Below, in pieces: positions 1 to 8,066 of a DNA stretch of 26,641 bases. Source of the DNA: Stigonema ocellatum SAG 48.90 = DSM 106950 (lineage in GTDB: Bacteria > Cyanobacteriota > Cyanobacteriia > Cyanobacteriales > Nostocaceae). A program made the position numbers and the translations under genes. The notes under the pieces were generated by a model. That model ran no database searches. It had not been told where the DNA came from and saw only the letters and a list, made by a program, of their open reading frames with translations. Where the stretch lies: NCBI GenBank assembly GCA_016903675.1, contig JADQBA010000123.1:1-26641 (forward strand), written 5' to 3'. Positions within the stretch are counted from its first letter, which is position 1. The number at the start of each line of letters is the position of its first letter.

Positions 1-16
1 AAGGAATCAAGCAAGT

Positions 17-1453
17 ATGCAAGTGCGGTGGAATTTCAAAATGTTACCCAACCAATCCCAAGAGGCGACTCTTGAGGATTGGTTGGTGACGTTGCGAAAA
101 CATCGTAATTATGCTTTAAGAGAACGGAAAGACGGGTTCGATACTAACAACCAAGATGTTGATACCAAGATTGCTTATGCCTATGGAGCTTACTGCGACT
201 TAGGTTCAAGAATAGAATATGGTTCTTCCTGCCCCCTAACTTGCCCAGTCCTCAAGCATGGTGTCATCCCTGAAAATTTAGAGCTAGCAACCAAGCAATC
301 CAAAGTAAAGGACAAGGCGACGAAGGAAGTTATCGGGACTAGGCGTGAATGGGATTCAGCTTCTGGCATTCAGATGAAGGTCACGTCAGGGCTTCGACAA
401 TATGAGGATAGTTTTGCTGCCATTGATTCAGGTGTTTTGCAGCGCAATATCGCCAAATTGGACACAGCCTATGCCAATTTTTGGAAGCAGGGTAGAGGTT
501 TCCCGCAGTTCACCAGACGGTTAGACTCTTTTGAATACAAACCAGGTCGTGTTATCTTGCGTCATATCCGCAAGAATTACGCTACTGCCTACCTACCGGG
601 AATCGGTGAAGTCAAATTTCACAACAGCCGCGATTTATCCCTGATCCAGGATTTAAGAACTTGCACAGTCAAGCGCGAGGGTGGTAGTTGGTACATATCT
701 ATGTTGGTTGAGATTCCTGGTATATTGCCAGAGTTGAAGTCACTGGATTTATCTAAATCAGTTGTTGGTATCGATGTTGGCATCAACAAGCTCGTTGCTT
801 TGTCTGATGGCAGCTTTATTGAAAACAAACGGTTCGCAACCAATAAAAGGAAGGCTCGTCGGTTAGCAATGCGTCAACGTGCTATTGCACGTAAACAGAA
901 AGGCTCTAAAAACAAGATTAAGGCTGCAAAGAGATTAGCCAAACAGCAACACAAAATAGCCCAGCAGCGGGATGGGTACAATTGGCAAGTCGCATCCACT
1001 ATTGTCAAGACTGCTGATGCTGTGGCGCGGGAAGACCTGAAAATTAAGAACATGGTCAAACGCGCCAAGCCTAAGCACGATGGTAAAGGTGGTTATAGGC
1101 AAAATGGTGGAAAGCGAAAAACAGGATTAAATAAAGTAATTATTGATGCTGCTTGGGGTGATATCTTTAACAAGATTGCTTGGTTGGCGCTTAAGACTGG
1201 CAAGCCAGTTGTCACGGTACCTGCTAAGCATTCAAGCCAAGAATGTCCCCAATGTGGTCATATAGATAAAGCAAACCGCGACGGAGAAAAGTTTCTATGC
1301 GTGTTCTGTGATTACACAGAACACGCTGACACAAAAGCGAGTAAAACGCTAGCGAAAAGAGCGGGATTGGTCTTCCCGAAAAACGAAAAGTCCCTACCCC
1401 CGGACTGGGGGAAAGTCACGCCGTCGCACGGGTACGTGCGCCCGCTCCGCTAA
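17..1453 (+). CDS. tnpB: TnpB family RNA-guided nuclease / transposon accessory protein
   Basis: TnpB proteins are RuvC-type, RNA-guided nucleases carried by IS200/IS605 elements, and are evolutionary relatives of Cas12. Over 478 residues the C-terminal half has the expected order. A RuvC-I motif, VVGIDVGINKLVALSDG, places Asp at about residue 253. A RuvC-II motif, AREDLKIKNM, places Glu at about 339. A CPQC...CVFC zinc ribbon has cysteines near 410, 413, 428 and 431. The RuvC-III Asp lies in HADTKASKTLAKRAG at about 438. All three acidic residues and all four cysteines are present, so the protein looks intact. The basic stretch at 278-315 fits nucleic-acid binding. The frame is open upstream to the window edge, so the true start could be earlier, although MQVRWNFKMLPN resembles a normal TnpB N-terminus. 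It lies directly upstream of mgtA on the same strand. Confidence 0.9.
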   Translation: MQVRWNFKMLPNQSQEATLEDWLVTLRKHRNYALRERKDGFDTNNQDVDTKIAYAYGAYCDLGSRIEYGSSCPLTCPVLKHGVIPENLELATKQSKVKDKATKEVIGTRREWDSASGIQMKVTSGLRQYEDSFAAIDSGVLQRNIAKLDTAYANFWKQGRGFPQFTRRLDSFEYKPGRVILRHIRKNYATAYLPGIGEVKFHNSRDLSLIQDLRTCTVKREGGSWYISMLVEIPGILPELKSLDLSKSVVGIDVGINKLVALSDGSFIENKRFATNKRKARRLAMRQRAIARKQKGSKNKIKAAKRLAKQQHKIAQQRDGYNWQVASTIVKTADAVAREDLKIKNMVKRAKPKHDGKGGYRQNGGKRKTGLNKVIIDAAWGDIFNKIAWLALKTGKPVVTVPAKHSSQECPQCGHIDKANRDGEKFLCVFCDYTEHADTKASKTLAKRAGLVFPKNEKSLPPDWGKVTPSHGYVRPLR

Positions 1454-1604
1454 CGGAAGTTATCAGCGCCAAGGTGCGCTGAGTCCAGGAACCAAGCCTC
1501 TGGGAATCACCGCCATGTGTGGGAAACTCCGACAGTCGGATATGTAGAAGATATGGCCGAAACTTCTACAGAATCCCCTTGCCTTTAGGCATGGGGAGTG
1601 TCAA
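1454..1604 (+). ncRNA. Putative omega RNA (reRNA) / structured right end of the TnpB element
   Basis: In TnpB systems the guide RNA overlaps the 3' end of tnpB and the right end, and its guide is the flanking DNA just past the element. Here the stretch after the tnpB stop is rich in short stems, for example GCGCCAAGGTGCGC near 1466-1479 and CTCCGACAGTCGGA near 1527-1540. It ends with the 1575-1596 hairpin, which has a T-T mismatch after four C-G pairs. The guide would then be the 16-20 nt starting at about 1605 (TAACCCCAAAAACCTAAA). The function is inferred from family knowledge; the hairpins are seen directly. Confidence 0.5.
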
Positions 1605-1672
1605 TAACCCCAAAAACCTAAACCGATGAATCCCCAACTCTCCACGTTTTGGAACTTACCCACAATTATTTT

Positions 1673-4348
1673 ATGAAGACGTTAAGCCAGACTGCCAATT
1701 CATCCAATAAGCCTAAAACCATATCTAGCCCGTCTGTAGATTCATCCAAAGCGCTCATCGATATCGCTCAGCGTGATGTGGATGGAGTTCTGCACTTATT
1801 CGACACAACGAAGTCGGGGCTTTCTGAGACTGAAGCCAAGCGGCGGTTAGGGAAATCCGGGCTGAATGAGATCGCCCGCGAAAAACCGATCAAGTGGTAT
1901 GTCCAACTGCTGAAAACGGTGACTAATCCCCTCTCGCTTTTACTCATTGTTCTGGCGACGATTTCACTCTTAACTGGGAGTCCGACAGCCGCTCTCATCA
2001 TTTTTATAATGGTGATGTTTGGTGGGTTGCTGCGCTTTTCACAAGAATTTCAGTCGAACAAAGCCGCCGAAAAGCTCCGGGAAATGGTAAGCACAACGGC
2101 AACGGTGAGTCGGAAGGATGCCATTAAAGATGCTGCACCGAAAGAAAATCCGGGAATAACAGCAGGAAAAGAAATTGCGGTGAAGCTACTGGTGCCTGGT
2201 GATATCATCTTTCTTTCCGCCGGAGATATGATTCCAGCCGATGTCAGGCTGATTGCTACCAAGGATTTATTCCTCAGTCAGTCAACCCTCACCGGAGAGT
2301 CTCTACCCACTGAAAAACACGCAGAACTCCTCGATAACAAGGAGAAAAACCCACTGGATCTAGTCAATCTCTGTTTCATGGGCACCACGGTAGTCAGTGG
2401 TTCTGGAACAGCCGTTGTCGCAGAAACTGGTAGTCATACTTATCTAGCATCACTGGCTAAAACTGTCAGCGGACGCAGAGTAAGAACGAGCTTTGACAAA
2501 GGTGTGAATGGCGTGACCATGCTGCTGTTGCGCTTTATGCTGATTATGGCTCCACTAGTTTTTCTGATCAATGGAGTGCTTAAAGGCAATTGGGTCGAGG
2601 CATTCACATTCGGTTTATCTGTTGCTGTGGGACTGGCTCCTGAAATGTTGCCTGTGATTGTCACGGCAAATTTGGCGAAGGGGGCGATCGCCATGTCTAA
2701 CAAAAAGGTGATTGTCAAAAACATTGATGCAATTCAAGACTTTGGCTCCATGAATATTCTGTGTACTGACAAAACAGGCACCCTGACCCAAGACAAAATC
2801 GTCTTGCAGAGGCACTTAGATCCCTACGGTGAAGAAAGTACAGATGTACTCAAATATGCCTATCTCAATAGCTTTTACCAGACTGGCTTAAAAAATTTAT
2901 TGGATGTAGCCGTTCTCGATCACAATCAAGAACTTGAATCTTTAGACATTGAGAAAAACTACCAGAAATTTGATGAAATTCCTTTTGACTTTGTGCGTCG
3001 TCGCATGTCTGTTGTCGTCGAAGAAATGGGAAAACAGCATGTGCTGATTTGCAAAGGTGCAGTTGAAGAAATCCTAAAAGTCTGTACCCAACTCAAAGTC
3101 AATGGCAAGGTTTTGCCAATGGATGAGTCAGTCCGTACCAAAGTTGCCGATTTACAACAAAAACTCAACTCTGACGGGTTACGGGTAATCGCGGTGGCAT
3201 ACAAAGTCATGCCACCGGATCAATTACATTACGCCATTAACGATGAGAGTGATTTGGTTCTGTTGGGCAACATTGCGTTTCTCGATCCGCCCAAAGATTC
3301 CGCTGCCGAAGCGATTAAAGCTCTCAAGGGACATGGAGTCGATGTAAAAATTATCACCGGGGATAATGAAATCATTACTCGTAAAATCTGCAAAGATGTT
3401 GGCTTGCCTGTGCAAAACGTCTTATTAGGTAGCAATATTGAATCTCTATCGGATGATGAATTAGCCAAAGTTGCTGCCACCACAACCATTTTTGCCAAAT
3501 TCTCTCCAACCCAAAAAGCCAAAGTTATTCAGGTGCTGCGAAAAAAAGGCAACATTGTGGGATACATGGGAGATGGTATCAATGATGCAGCTGCTTTGCG
3601 GGAGGCAGATGTGGGCATCTCAGTTGATACGGCAGTCGATATTGCCAAAGAGTCGGCAGATATCATTTTGTTAGAAAAAAACTTGTTAATCCTGGAATCT
3701 GGGGTAATCGAAGGGCGCAAGACTTTTGCCAACATCATCAAATACATCAGAATGGGCACTAGCTCTAACTTTGGCAATATGTTTAGCGTCTTGGGTGCGA
3801 GTGCGCTTCTGCCATTTTTACCGATGCAACCAGTGCAAATATTGATAAATAATCTCCTCTACGACTTTTCGCAAACGGGCATCCCCTTCGATCATGTAGA
3901 TCCAGAAGACCTGGTTAAGCCGCCGAAGTGGAAAATTGATAATATTCGGCGATTTATGATATTCATCGGTCCGATTAGCTCCATTTTCGACTATTCCACC
4001 TATGCCCTGATGTGGTTTGTATTTGGGGCGACCTCTGTACACAATCAAGCTTTGTTCCAAACGGGTTGGTTTGTGGAAAGTCTGATGACTCAAACGCTGA
4101 TTGTCCATGTCATTCGCACGGCTAAGATTCCTTTTTTCCAGAGTTGGGCTTCTTTACCCATGCTGCTGATCACCGCCACTGTGATGGGAGTCGGAATGTA
4201 TCTGCCATTTTCTCCCATTGGAGCGAGTTTAGGGTTTGTTCCCTTGCCAGCCGTTTATTTTCTCTGGTTAGGTTTAATCCTAACTTGCTATTGCGTATTG
4301 ACTCAGTTTGTAAAAACTTGGTTCATCAAGAAATATGGATATACTTAA
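1673..4348 (+). CDS. mgtA: Magnesium-translocating P-type ATPase (MgtA/MgtB type)
   Basis: This inner-membrane P3B-type ATPase imports Mg2+ driven by ATP. At 891 residues from the ATG it matches the family length. Seen in order: the N-terminal cation-ATPase domain, an actuator loop with TGES (207-210), the phosphorylation site DKTGTLT (Asp 366), a nucleotide-binding region with KGAVEEIL, the hinge GDGINDAAALREADVGIS (from 633), and the C-terminal membrane helices. The tail SSNFGNMFSVLGAS...NNLLYDFSQTGIPFDHVD...RFMIFIGPISSIFDYSTY is diagnostic of MgtA rather than Ca2+ or Na+ pumps. A TTG start at 1649 would add eight residues. ATG 1673 is preferred, though neither has a clear ribosome binding site. 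The TnpB element ends about 69 bp upstream, so the normal promoter or Mg2+-sensing leader may have been displaced. No M-box-like leader could be recognised in the short gap. Confidence 0.92.
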   Translation: MKTLSQTANSSNKPKTISSPSVDSSKALIDIAQRDVDGVLHLFDTTKSGLSETEAKRRLGKSGLNEIAREKPIKWYVQLLKTVTNPLSLLLIVLATISLLTGSPTAALIIFIMVMFGGLLRFSQEFQSNKAAEKLREMVSTTATVSRKDAIKDAAPKENPGITAGKEIAVKLLVPGDIIFLSAGDMIPADVRLIATKDLFLSQSTLTGESLPTEKHAELLDNKEKNPLDLVNLCFMGTTVVSGSGTAVVAETGSHTYLASLAKTVSGRRVRTSFDKGVNGVTMLLLRFMLIMAPLVFLINGVLKGNWVEAFTFGLSVAVGLAPEMLPVIVTANLAKGAIAMSNKKVIVKNIDAIQDFGSMNILCTDKTGTLTQDKIVLQRHLDPYGEESTDVLKYAYLNSFYQTGLKNLLDVAVLDHNQELESLDIEKNYQKFDEIPFDFVRRRMSVVVEEMGKQHVLICKGAVEEILKVCTQLKVNGKVLPMDESVRTKVADLQQKLNSDGLRVIAVAYKVMPPDQLHYAINDESDLVLLGNIAFLDPPKDSAAEAIKALKGHGVDVKIITGDNEIITRKICKDVGLPVQNVLLGSNIESLSDDELAKVAATTTIFAKFSPTQKAKVIQVLRKKGNIVGYMGDGINDAAALREADVGISVDTAVDIAKESADIILLEKNLLILESGVIEGRKTFANIIKYIRMGTSSNFGNMFSVLGASALLPFLPMQPVQILINNLLYDFSQTGIPFDHVDPEDLVKPPKWKIDNIRRFMIFIGPISSIFDYSTYALMWFVFGATSVHNQALFQTGWFVESLMTQTLIVHVIRTAKIPFFQSWASLPMLLITATVMGVGMYLPFSPIGASLGFVPLPAVYFLWLGLILTCYCVLTQFVKTWFIKKYGYT

Positions 4349-4375
4349 GGCATCCAAAATTTAAATTTTAACGAA

Positions 4376-4498
4376 ACCTTGAGATCAAAGGCTGAGGGGG
4401 TGACAAAAACCTTTGAATCAAAGACGCAGCAAGGGTTTTGAACCGTTATGCGTCTTGGGGAAACCCCAAGACCGGACAGGTCTACTGCGCATCTCGAA
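4376..4498. repeat. Palindromic interspersed repeat downstream of mgtA, including a 9-bp perfect hairpin
   Basis: The 4452-4472 segment is a perfect stem, GTCTTGGGG-AAA-CCCCAAGAC. It sits in a longer repeat-like sequence with GACGCA...TGCGTC complementarity around it. It lies between mgtA and the convergent xisI. There is no T-tract, so a Rho-independent terminator role is possible but weak. It resembles palindromic repeats common in filamentous cyanobacteria. Confidence 0.5.
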
Positions 4499-4526
4499 AT
4501 AAATTGATTCATCACGGAGATGTCTA

Positions 4527-4862
4527 TTACGCTACGCCATAATCTGTATACTGACGCTTGTATGGAGCTTGCAAACCCAAGATAATATCCTCTGGTGGTA
4601 CTCCCATCATCACTAATTCCTCTGCTGGATTGCGATCGGTTAAATTCTGTTGCAGCCAGATTTTGCCATCTTTAATATCAAAATGCATCACGCATCGATA
4701 AATACGATTAAATCCTTGCCAACCTACATTCATCCATTGATAATGATTGCGTTCTGTGTCTAAAATGAGTTGGACTTCGACATCGTTGTCCGAGACATCG
4801 TCACTGGCATAGTTCGTCAACAGTGTTTTAACATACTCTTGATATTTTGCTAGTTTATCCAC
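4527..4862 (-). CDS. xisI: XisI family protein (fdxN-element excision controlling factor family)
   Basis: The 111-residue product has the XisI-family pattern: an N-terminal helix (MDKLAKYQEYVKTLLTNYA), a central segment with DTERNHYQWMNVGWQG and CVMHFDIKDGKIWLQQN, and a C-terminal LVMMGVPPEDIILGLQAPYKR followed by a conserved D-Y-G/A-V-A/G ending. XisI and XisH were named as factors needed for developmental excision of the fdxN element in Anabaena. The family is also present in many copies at unrelated loci, so its general role is unsettled. Its start overlaps the end of the upstream xisH by 13 nt, indicating translational coupling. No XisF recombinase or fdxN gene is nearby. A paralogous pair lies at 11696-12447. 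Confidence 0.88.
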   Translation of the reverse strand: MDKLAKYQEYVKTLLTNYASDDVSDNDVEVQLILDTERNHYQWMNVGWQGFNRIYRCVMHFDIKDGKIWLQQNLTDRNPAEELVMMGVPPEDIILGLQAPYKRQYTDYGVA

Positions 4863-5266
4863 TGTACAATCACCTCATCTACTGGATTGTAAACAATTAA
4901 TAGCACCTGATAGTGTTTGATCGCAGTTTTAGTAAACTCAAGTTGAAAAAATGTTTTGTACGTATCCAATGGAACTGCTAAGTATAATAATCGATCAGGT
5001 TCATATCCTGCTAATGCTAGACGGTAACTAAGGAATTGTCCCAAAGCGGAGTAAAAATCTGTAATTGCAGAGGGGTTTAAAAAGCTTTTGATTTCAATTG
5101 CTATTTTTTCATTTCCTTTTTCTGCGGCAATTATTTTCTCTGCTCCTAAATCAATTTGGAAGTTGACTTCCCCAAATTTAAACTTTAATGGATCGCTTGT
5201 AATTATCCATTGTTCTTTTTGCAAAGCTTTTTTAACTGATTCATGAAAAATATCTTTTGCAGACAC
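4850..5266 (-). CDS. xisH: XisH family protein, PD-(D/E)XK nuclease-like
   Basis: This is the first gene of an xisH-xisI pair. The product, SAKDIFHESVKKALQKEQWIITSDP onwards, carries a PD-(D/E)XK-like core: D in FQIDLGAE, then IAIEIKSF with E and K. It ends with LLYLAVPLDTYKTFFQ and a final beta strand. The GTG at 5266 is chosen as the start because it gives 138 residues. That matches both the family N-terminus (S/A-A-K/R-D-x-F-H) and the 138-residue GTG-started paralogue at 11696. An open frame continues upstream to 5314 with an ATG, but that extension has no family resemblance. The nuclease-like fold is family knowledge; activity is not proven. Confidence 0.88.
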   Translation of the reverse strand: MSAKDIFHESVKKALQKEQWIITSDPLKFKFGEVNFQIDLGAEKIIAAEKGNEKIAIEIKSFLNPSAITDFYSALGQFLSYRLALAGYEPDRLLYLAVPLDTYKTFFQLEFTKTAIKHYQVLLIVYNPVDEVIVQWIN

Positions 5267-5451
5267 AGTTAGAAAAAATATTCTTTTCAGATTTGATATT
5301 AAGTAGTCATGCAAAATTATTTACACATTTATTTAACCTACAATGACCGTTTGACAAGCATTTCAGCCGATGTAAGTATGAAATTAATTTTGCACAAGTA
5401 CTTACCCATTTTAATATGCTTTCGCACTCATTGTACAGCGATAGGAGACAA

Positions 5452-5547
5452 CTGGTTCTGGATGCAGGTCCCCTCATTGCCCTGTTCCATGCCAAAGACA
5501 CCTACCACAGCCAAAGTGTGGCTGGCTTTACTCAGTTAACTAGATAG
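5452..5547 (+). pseudogene. Remnant of a PIN-domain (VapC-like) protein N-terminus
   Basis: The frame reads LVLDAGPLIALFHAKDTYHS and continues about 10 residues to a stop at 5545. This is the first strand and catalytic Asp of a PIN ribonuclease (LDAGPLIAL). Only about 30 of the usual 130-150 residues remain and there is no proper ATG; a CTG stands where one would be expected. AGGAGA lies just upstream at 5443-5448. No antitoxin gene is adjacent. Probably a decayed toxin. Confidence 0.6.
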
Positions 5548-5551
5548 GAAA

Positions 5552-5983
5552 GCCTCTACAAGCACTACAAGTAGAGGCGTATGTCCGTCAATATCCTGTG
5601 AAGGAGTATACGCAGTAAATCTAATCATTATTATATAGCAAAAGCAGTACTCTGACTAGAAAATCGGGAGTGGGGATTAGGGGTATGGGCAAGAACCTCT
5701 CGTTCCCATGCTGAGCATTGCTGCCTCTGCTATCAAGGTCGAGGCAGCAGCCCCGAAGCCTCCTCTCTGCCTTCATAAAAAATAATTTATACAAACAAAA
5801 ACGTGGCATCAATGACGCCACGCTAGATAAACACAACACAAAAACACTATCAAGACCTTTATGCTCAACATTTTAACGTTATTATAAATACAGTGTAATT
5901 AGTGTTATTACTTAAATTTGATCGTGGCTGCATTTACACGAGAAGGAGGAGGGGGGGAGGGGTGGGGGGACAAGGGGGACAAG
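5552..5983. repeat. Gene-free stretch with palindromes and a purine-rich tract
   Basis: The region between the PIN remnant and the SGNH gene holds several repeat elements. An 8-bp hairpin, GCCTCTAC...GTAGAGGC, lies at 5552-5578. A palindromic element with GCTGCCTC...GAGGCAGC lies at about 5719-5755 within a CTCGTTCCCA-type repeat. A further hairpin, CGTGGC...GCCACG, lies near 5802-5822. A G-rich tract at 5941-5983 ends in GGGGGACAA units, the same 9-mer that forms the array at 22069-22133. No credible gene was seen on either strand. Confidence 0.55.
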
Positions 5984-5994
5984 CCGCTACGCGG

Positions 5995-6024
5995 AAATTC
6001 AAAATTCAAAATTCAAAATTCAAA
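5995..6024. repeat. Short tandem repeat, AAATTCAA unit, about 4 copies
   Basis: Four consecutive 8-bp units of AAATTCAA follow the G-rich tract. This is typical of the short tandemly repeated repetitive sequences of filamentous cyanobacteria. It lies about 175 bp upstream of the SGNH gene start. Confidence 0.8.
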
Positions 6025-6198
6025 ACACTTTTGACTTGTTACCTTAGCTTTTGACTTCCCCAAAGGGGCGGGGGAACAAGGGAGAAGTGTTTATAATTCC
6101 TGCGAGGATTGCTATACTACCTGAAAATTGCTGTAAAACCGGATTCAGCTTCATTAAGTGTCAAAATAATTAATTGGATAAATACTTTGCTAAGATTT

Positions 6199-7320
6199 AT
6201 GAGACATTTGCGCCATGTTGTGCAGACTGTATCTATCAGCGTGCTATTATTGACGACGGCTGCAACTCCTTGTTTTGCCGCCTCGCAAATTATCTTTCGG
6301 TATGGTTTGTTTGAACAATCACTACCCGTTGCCGATTTACGTAAGTATGCAGATACGCAACAAGTTTCTTCTGATTTGCGATTTTTTCTCAAGTTCTTCA
6401 ATCGCGAACAAGTTCATGAGTTTCATCAGGCGCTACAAGTAAAAATGTCTCTTGACCTTGGGGCTTTGAATAAGCTACTCAATACAGAACTTGCTAAAGA
6501 AATTGTATCTGGTGTTTCCCAAGGTATCGCCCGTCGTGACAAAGCCGGGGTACAAGCACTAGACGCCGCTGTTATCCTCGGGGCTAATTCTAAAGATGGT
6601 TTGGGAATCATCAGCTTTCTTGAAGCTTACCCCAGTGAAAGACTAGTTATTAACATTCCAGCAGCGTTAGAGATAGGAAGTCGGTTAAATCTATATTCCA
6701 CTGAAATACCACCCAAGGATAACTTAAGTTCTACTTCTTTATGGCAACTTGAAGTTCAATATCAGAAATTTGCTACTCAAGGAAAGCAATTCTCTGCTTG
6801 TTTGTTTGGGGATTCTGTTACTGCTGAACTTGGTAATACCCTTGGTAAGGATACTTTTAATTTTGCGTTAAATGGGTTAAGTGGTATTTCGCTTGTTGAA
6901 CAACTGAAGCTTCTGATTCCTACTAAAGTTAGATGCGAAAAAGCTGTTATCGCTATTGGTGGAAATGATGCTTGGTACGGATTGAGTGATGACTTATTTG
7001 CGAATAAACTCCGAGAATCGATTTCCTTAGTGCGAAGCCTTGGAACTAAGCAAATCTTTTTGATTCCTGCTTTTTACTCAACAGTTGCCGCAAGTAAAGA
7101 CCCAAGCATCTCAGCAACAAATTCTAGAGTAGCCCAGATTAATACTGTCATGAATCAAGTTGCAGTTCAAGACAATATACCATTGGAGCAACAAGAAGTT
7201 CAATCATTAAATGAGAATGATGCTTTGAAAGATAATATAAGCTCAGAAGATGGCGCTCATTTGAATAATGAAGGTATCAGCATTTATCGGCAGGCATTAT
7301 TCAAGATTCTGGGTAAGTAA
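6199..7320 (+). CDS. Secreted DUF1400 domain + SGNH/GDSL-type hydrolase fusion
   Basis: Predicted exported esterase-like hydrolase of 373 residues. ATG 6199 is chosen over the upstream TTG because it begins a clean signal peptide (MRHLRHVVQ, a hydrophobic core, then PCFA|AS at residues 24-29). Residues about 30-165 (IIFRYGLFEQSLPVADLRKY...) resemble DUF1400, normally found in front of cyanobacterial alpha/beta hydrolases. Residues about 198-373 carry SGNH blocks: LFGDS (Ser 206), a Gly in GLSG, IGGND (Asn 256), and DGAHLNNEG (Asp 351, His 354). All four catalytic-block residues are present. The substrate is unknown. It stands alone, with repeats on both sides. DUF1400 joined to an SGNH rather than an alpha/beta fold is unusual as far as I recall. 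Confidence 0.75.
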   Translation: MRHLRHVVQTVSISVLLLTTAATPCFAASQIIFRYGLFEQSLPVADLRKYADTQQVSSDLRFFLKFFNREQVHEFHQALQVKMSLDLGALNKLLNTELAKEIVSGVSQGIARRDKAGVQALDAAVILGANSKDGLGIISFLEAYPSERLVINIPAALEIGSRLNLYSTEIPPKDNLSSTSLWQLEVQYQKFATQGKQFSACLFGDSVTAELGNTLGKDTFNFALNGLSGISLVEQLKLLIPTKVRCEKAVIAIGGNDAWYGLSDDLFANKLRESISLVRSLGTKQIFLIPAFYSTVAASKDPSISATNSRVAQINTVMNQVAVQDNIPLEQQEVQSLNENDALKDNISSEDGAHLNNEGISIYRQALFKILGK

Positions 7321-7324
7321 TACC

Positions 7325-7355
7325 AATTCGTAATTCGTAATTCGTAATTCGTAAT
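7325..7355. repeat. Short tandem repeat, AATTCGT heptamer, 4 copies
   Basis: Four perfect 7-bp units occupy 7325-7352, followed by a partial unit. They begin five bases after the SGNH stop codon. Heptanucleotide tandem repeats of this kind are frequent in intergenic DNA of Nostocales. Confidence 0.85.
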
Positions 7356-7356
7356 T

Positions 7357-7393
7357 ATTTTTCAGAGGGGGATTTAAACCCCGACTGAAAAAT
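7357..7393. terminator. Stem-loop downstream of the SGNH gene
   Basis: Arms ATTTTTCAG (7357-7365) and CTGAAAAAT (7385-7393) are perfectly complementary, with an inner GGGG/CCCC pairing. It lies 36 bp after the stop codon, so it may end transcription of the SGNH gene. There is no T-run after the stem on either strand, so the role is uncertain. Confidence 0.4.
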
Positions 7394-7422
7394 GACGAAT
7401 CCGTAGGGGCTGACTAGTCTTC

Positions 7423-7455
7423 AGAAACCCGGTTTCTCAAAGAAACCGGGTTTCT
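7423..7455. repeat. Perfect 15-bp inverted repeat with 3-nt loop (AGAAACCCGGTTTCT type)
   Basis: AGAAACCCGGTTTCT, CAA, then AGAAACCGGGTTTCT forms a perfect hairpin, and each arm is itself nearly palindromic. This motif recurs widely in cyanobacterial intergenic DNA. It may act as a bidirectional terminator between the SGNH gene and the convergent brnTA pair. Confidence 0.75.
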
Positions 7456-7558
7456 CTGGGTGTACGAATCATTTAGGATTGCTATATATCAATTAGTTGC
7501 AAGTTCTGGTGCTGATTTCGTACTATGGATTCTAAAAGCACCCTATAGCTGGACAGAT

Positions 7559-7804
7559 TCAATGCCGCTGCTCTGGTCTATGTTGTTCAACGTATTTATC
7601 CACCAGGGAACGGAGCATACGCTGATAAGGCACATTTGCTTTTCGCGCTTCTTCTTTCAGGAACTCTATACTGCTGCGGGTAAATTCTGAAGTGACCCTG
7701 ATGGTTTCTTCCTTGCGTACCAGTTGGGAAGGGGGCGGCAGAAAATCCTCAATAATCGTTACTTTCCCTTTCGGGGCATCTTCAAAGCGGGTGGTTTTTC
7801 TCAT
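7559..7804 (-). CDS. brnA: BrnA/CopG-type ribbon-helix-helix antitoxin
   Basis: Antitoxin partner of the upstream BrnT-like toxin. The 81-residue product has a variable N-terminus and a C-terminal ribbon-helix-helix segment (EETIRVTSEFTRSSIEFLKEEARKANVPYQRMLRSLVDKYV) expected to bind DNA and repress the operon. ATG 7804 is chosen because GGAGAAAG lies eight bases upstream. A start 12 codons earlier would overlap brnT by about 59 nt and lacks such a site. The chosen start overlaps the brnT stop by 23 nt, so the two are translationally coupled in the usual toxin-first BrnTA order. Confidence 0.8.
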   Translation of the reverse strand: MRKTTRFEDAPKGKVTIIEDFLPPPSQLVRKEETIRVTSEFTRSSIEFLKEEARKANVPYQRMLRSLVDKYVEQHRPEQRH

Positions 7805-8066
7805 AAAACTTTCTCCATTTTCTCCAGTTGCCTGCGCCAATGATACGGATGCTTTGCCCCCGTACCGTAAAGCGTACGGTCAGGATGCCTTGAGGAGTCT
7901 TACCTATACAAAAGAACCGCTCTTCGTCTTTGGAGTGTAGCTCGTCATGGATAATGATGCGGTTTGTATCGTAAAACGCTTCCTGGGCATCCACAAAAGC
8001 AACCCCATGCTGCTCCTGGTTTATCGCATCTTTTTCATCGTCCCACTCAAACGTATAGGATAGCAT
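7782..8066 (-). CDS. brnT: BrnT family toxin (RelE-fold ribonuclease)
   Basis: The 94-residue product starts YTFEWDDEKDAINQEQHGVAF, the BrnT signature (FEWDxxK..N..KHGV.F). It continues with a VDAQEAFYD segment, a middle strand with GILTVRFTVRGQSIRIIGA, and the basic C-terminus NWRKWRKFYEKN. BrnT toxins are RelE-like RNases that inhibit translation and are neutralised by BrnA. Full length, no frame damage seen. The region upstream (8067-8230) holds a 7-bp inverted repeat, TATCGCT-AAAA-AGCGATA (8207-8224), but it is probably too distant to be the main operator. Confidence 0.85.
   Translation of the reverse strand: MLSYTFEWDDEKDAINQEQHGVAFVDAQEAFYDTNRIIIHDELHSKDEERFFCIGKTPQGILTVRFTVRGQSIRIIGAGNWRKWRKFYEKNHPL

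Larger units (their letters stand above)
1..1604 (+). mobile_element. TnpB-only (IS1341-like, IS200/IS605 superfamily) element, left end outside window
   Basis: The element consists of a tnpB gene followed by about 150 bp of structured non-coding DNA. That DNA ends in a hairpin (CCCC-TTGCC-TTTA-GGCAT-GGGG, 1575-1596) and the terminal bases AGTGTCAA (1597-1604). A subterminal hairpin followed by a short unpaired tail is the usual right end of IS200/IS605-type elements. No tnpA (Y1 transposase) is visible, but only 16 bases lie upstream of tnpB, so it could lie outside. The left end is not in the window. The exact right boundary is inferred from the hairpin. Confidence 0.7.

Noticed and set aside
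5267..5314. Upstream ATG extension of the first XisH
   Set aside because: The extra 16 residues have no family similarity, and GTG 5266 gives the same 138-residue length as the paralogue.
7325..7352. Possible CRISPR-like array
   Set aside because: Units are 7 bp without spacers; this is a simple tandem repeat. The other arrays in the window (5995, 19709, 20711, 22069) were rejected for the same reason.
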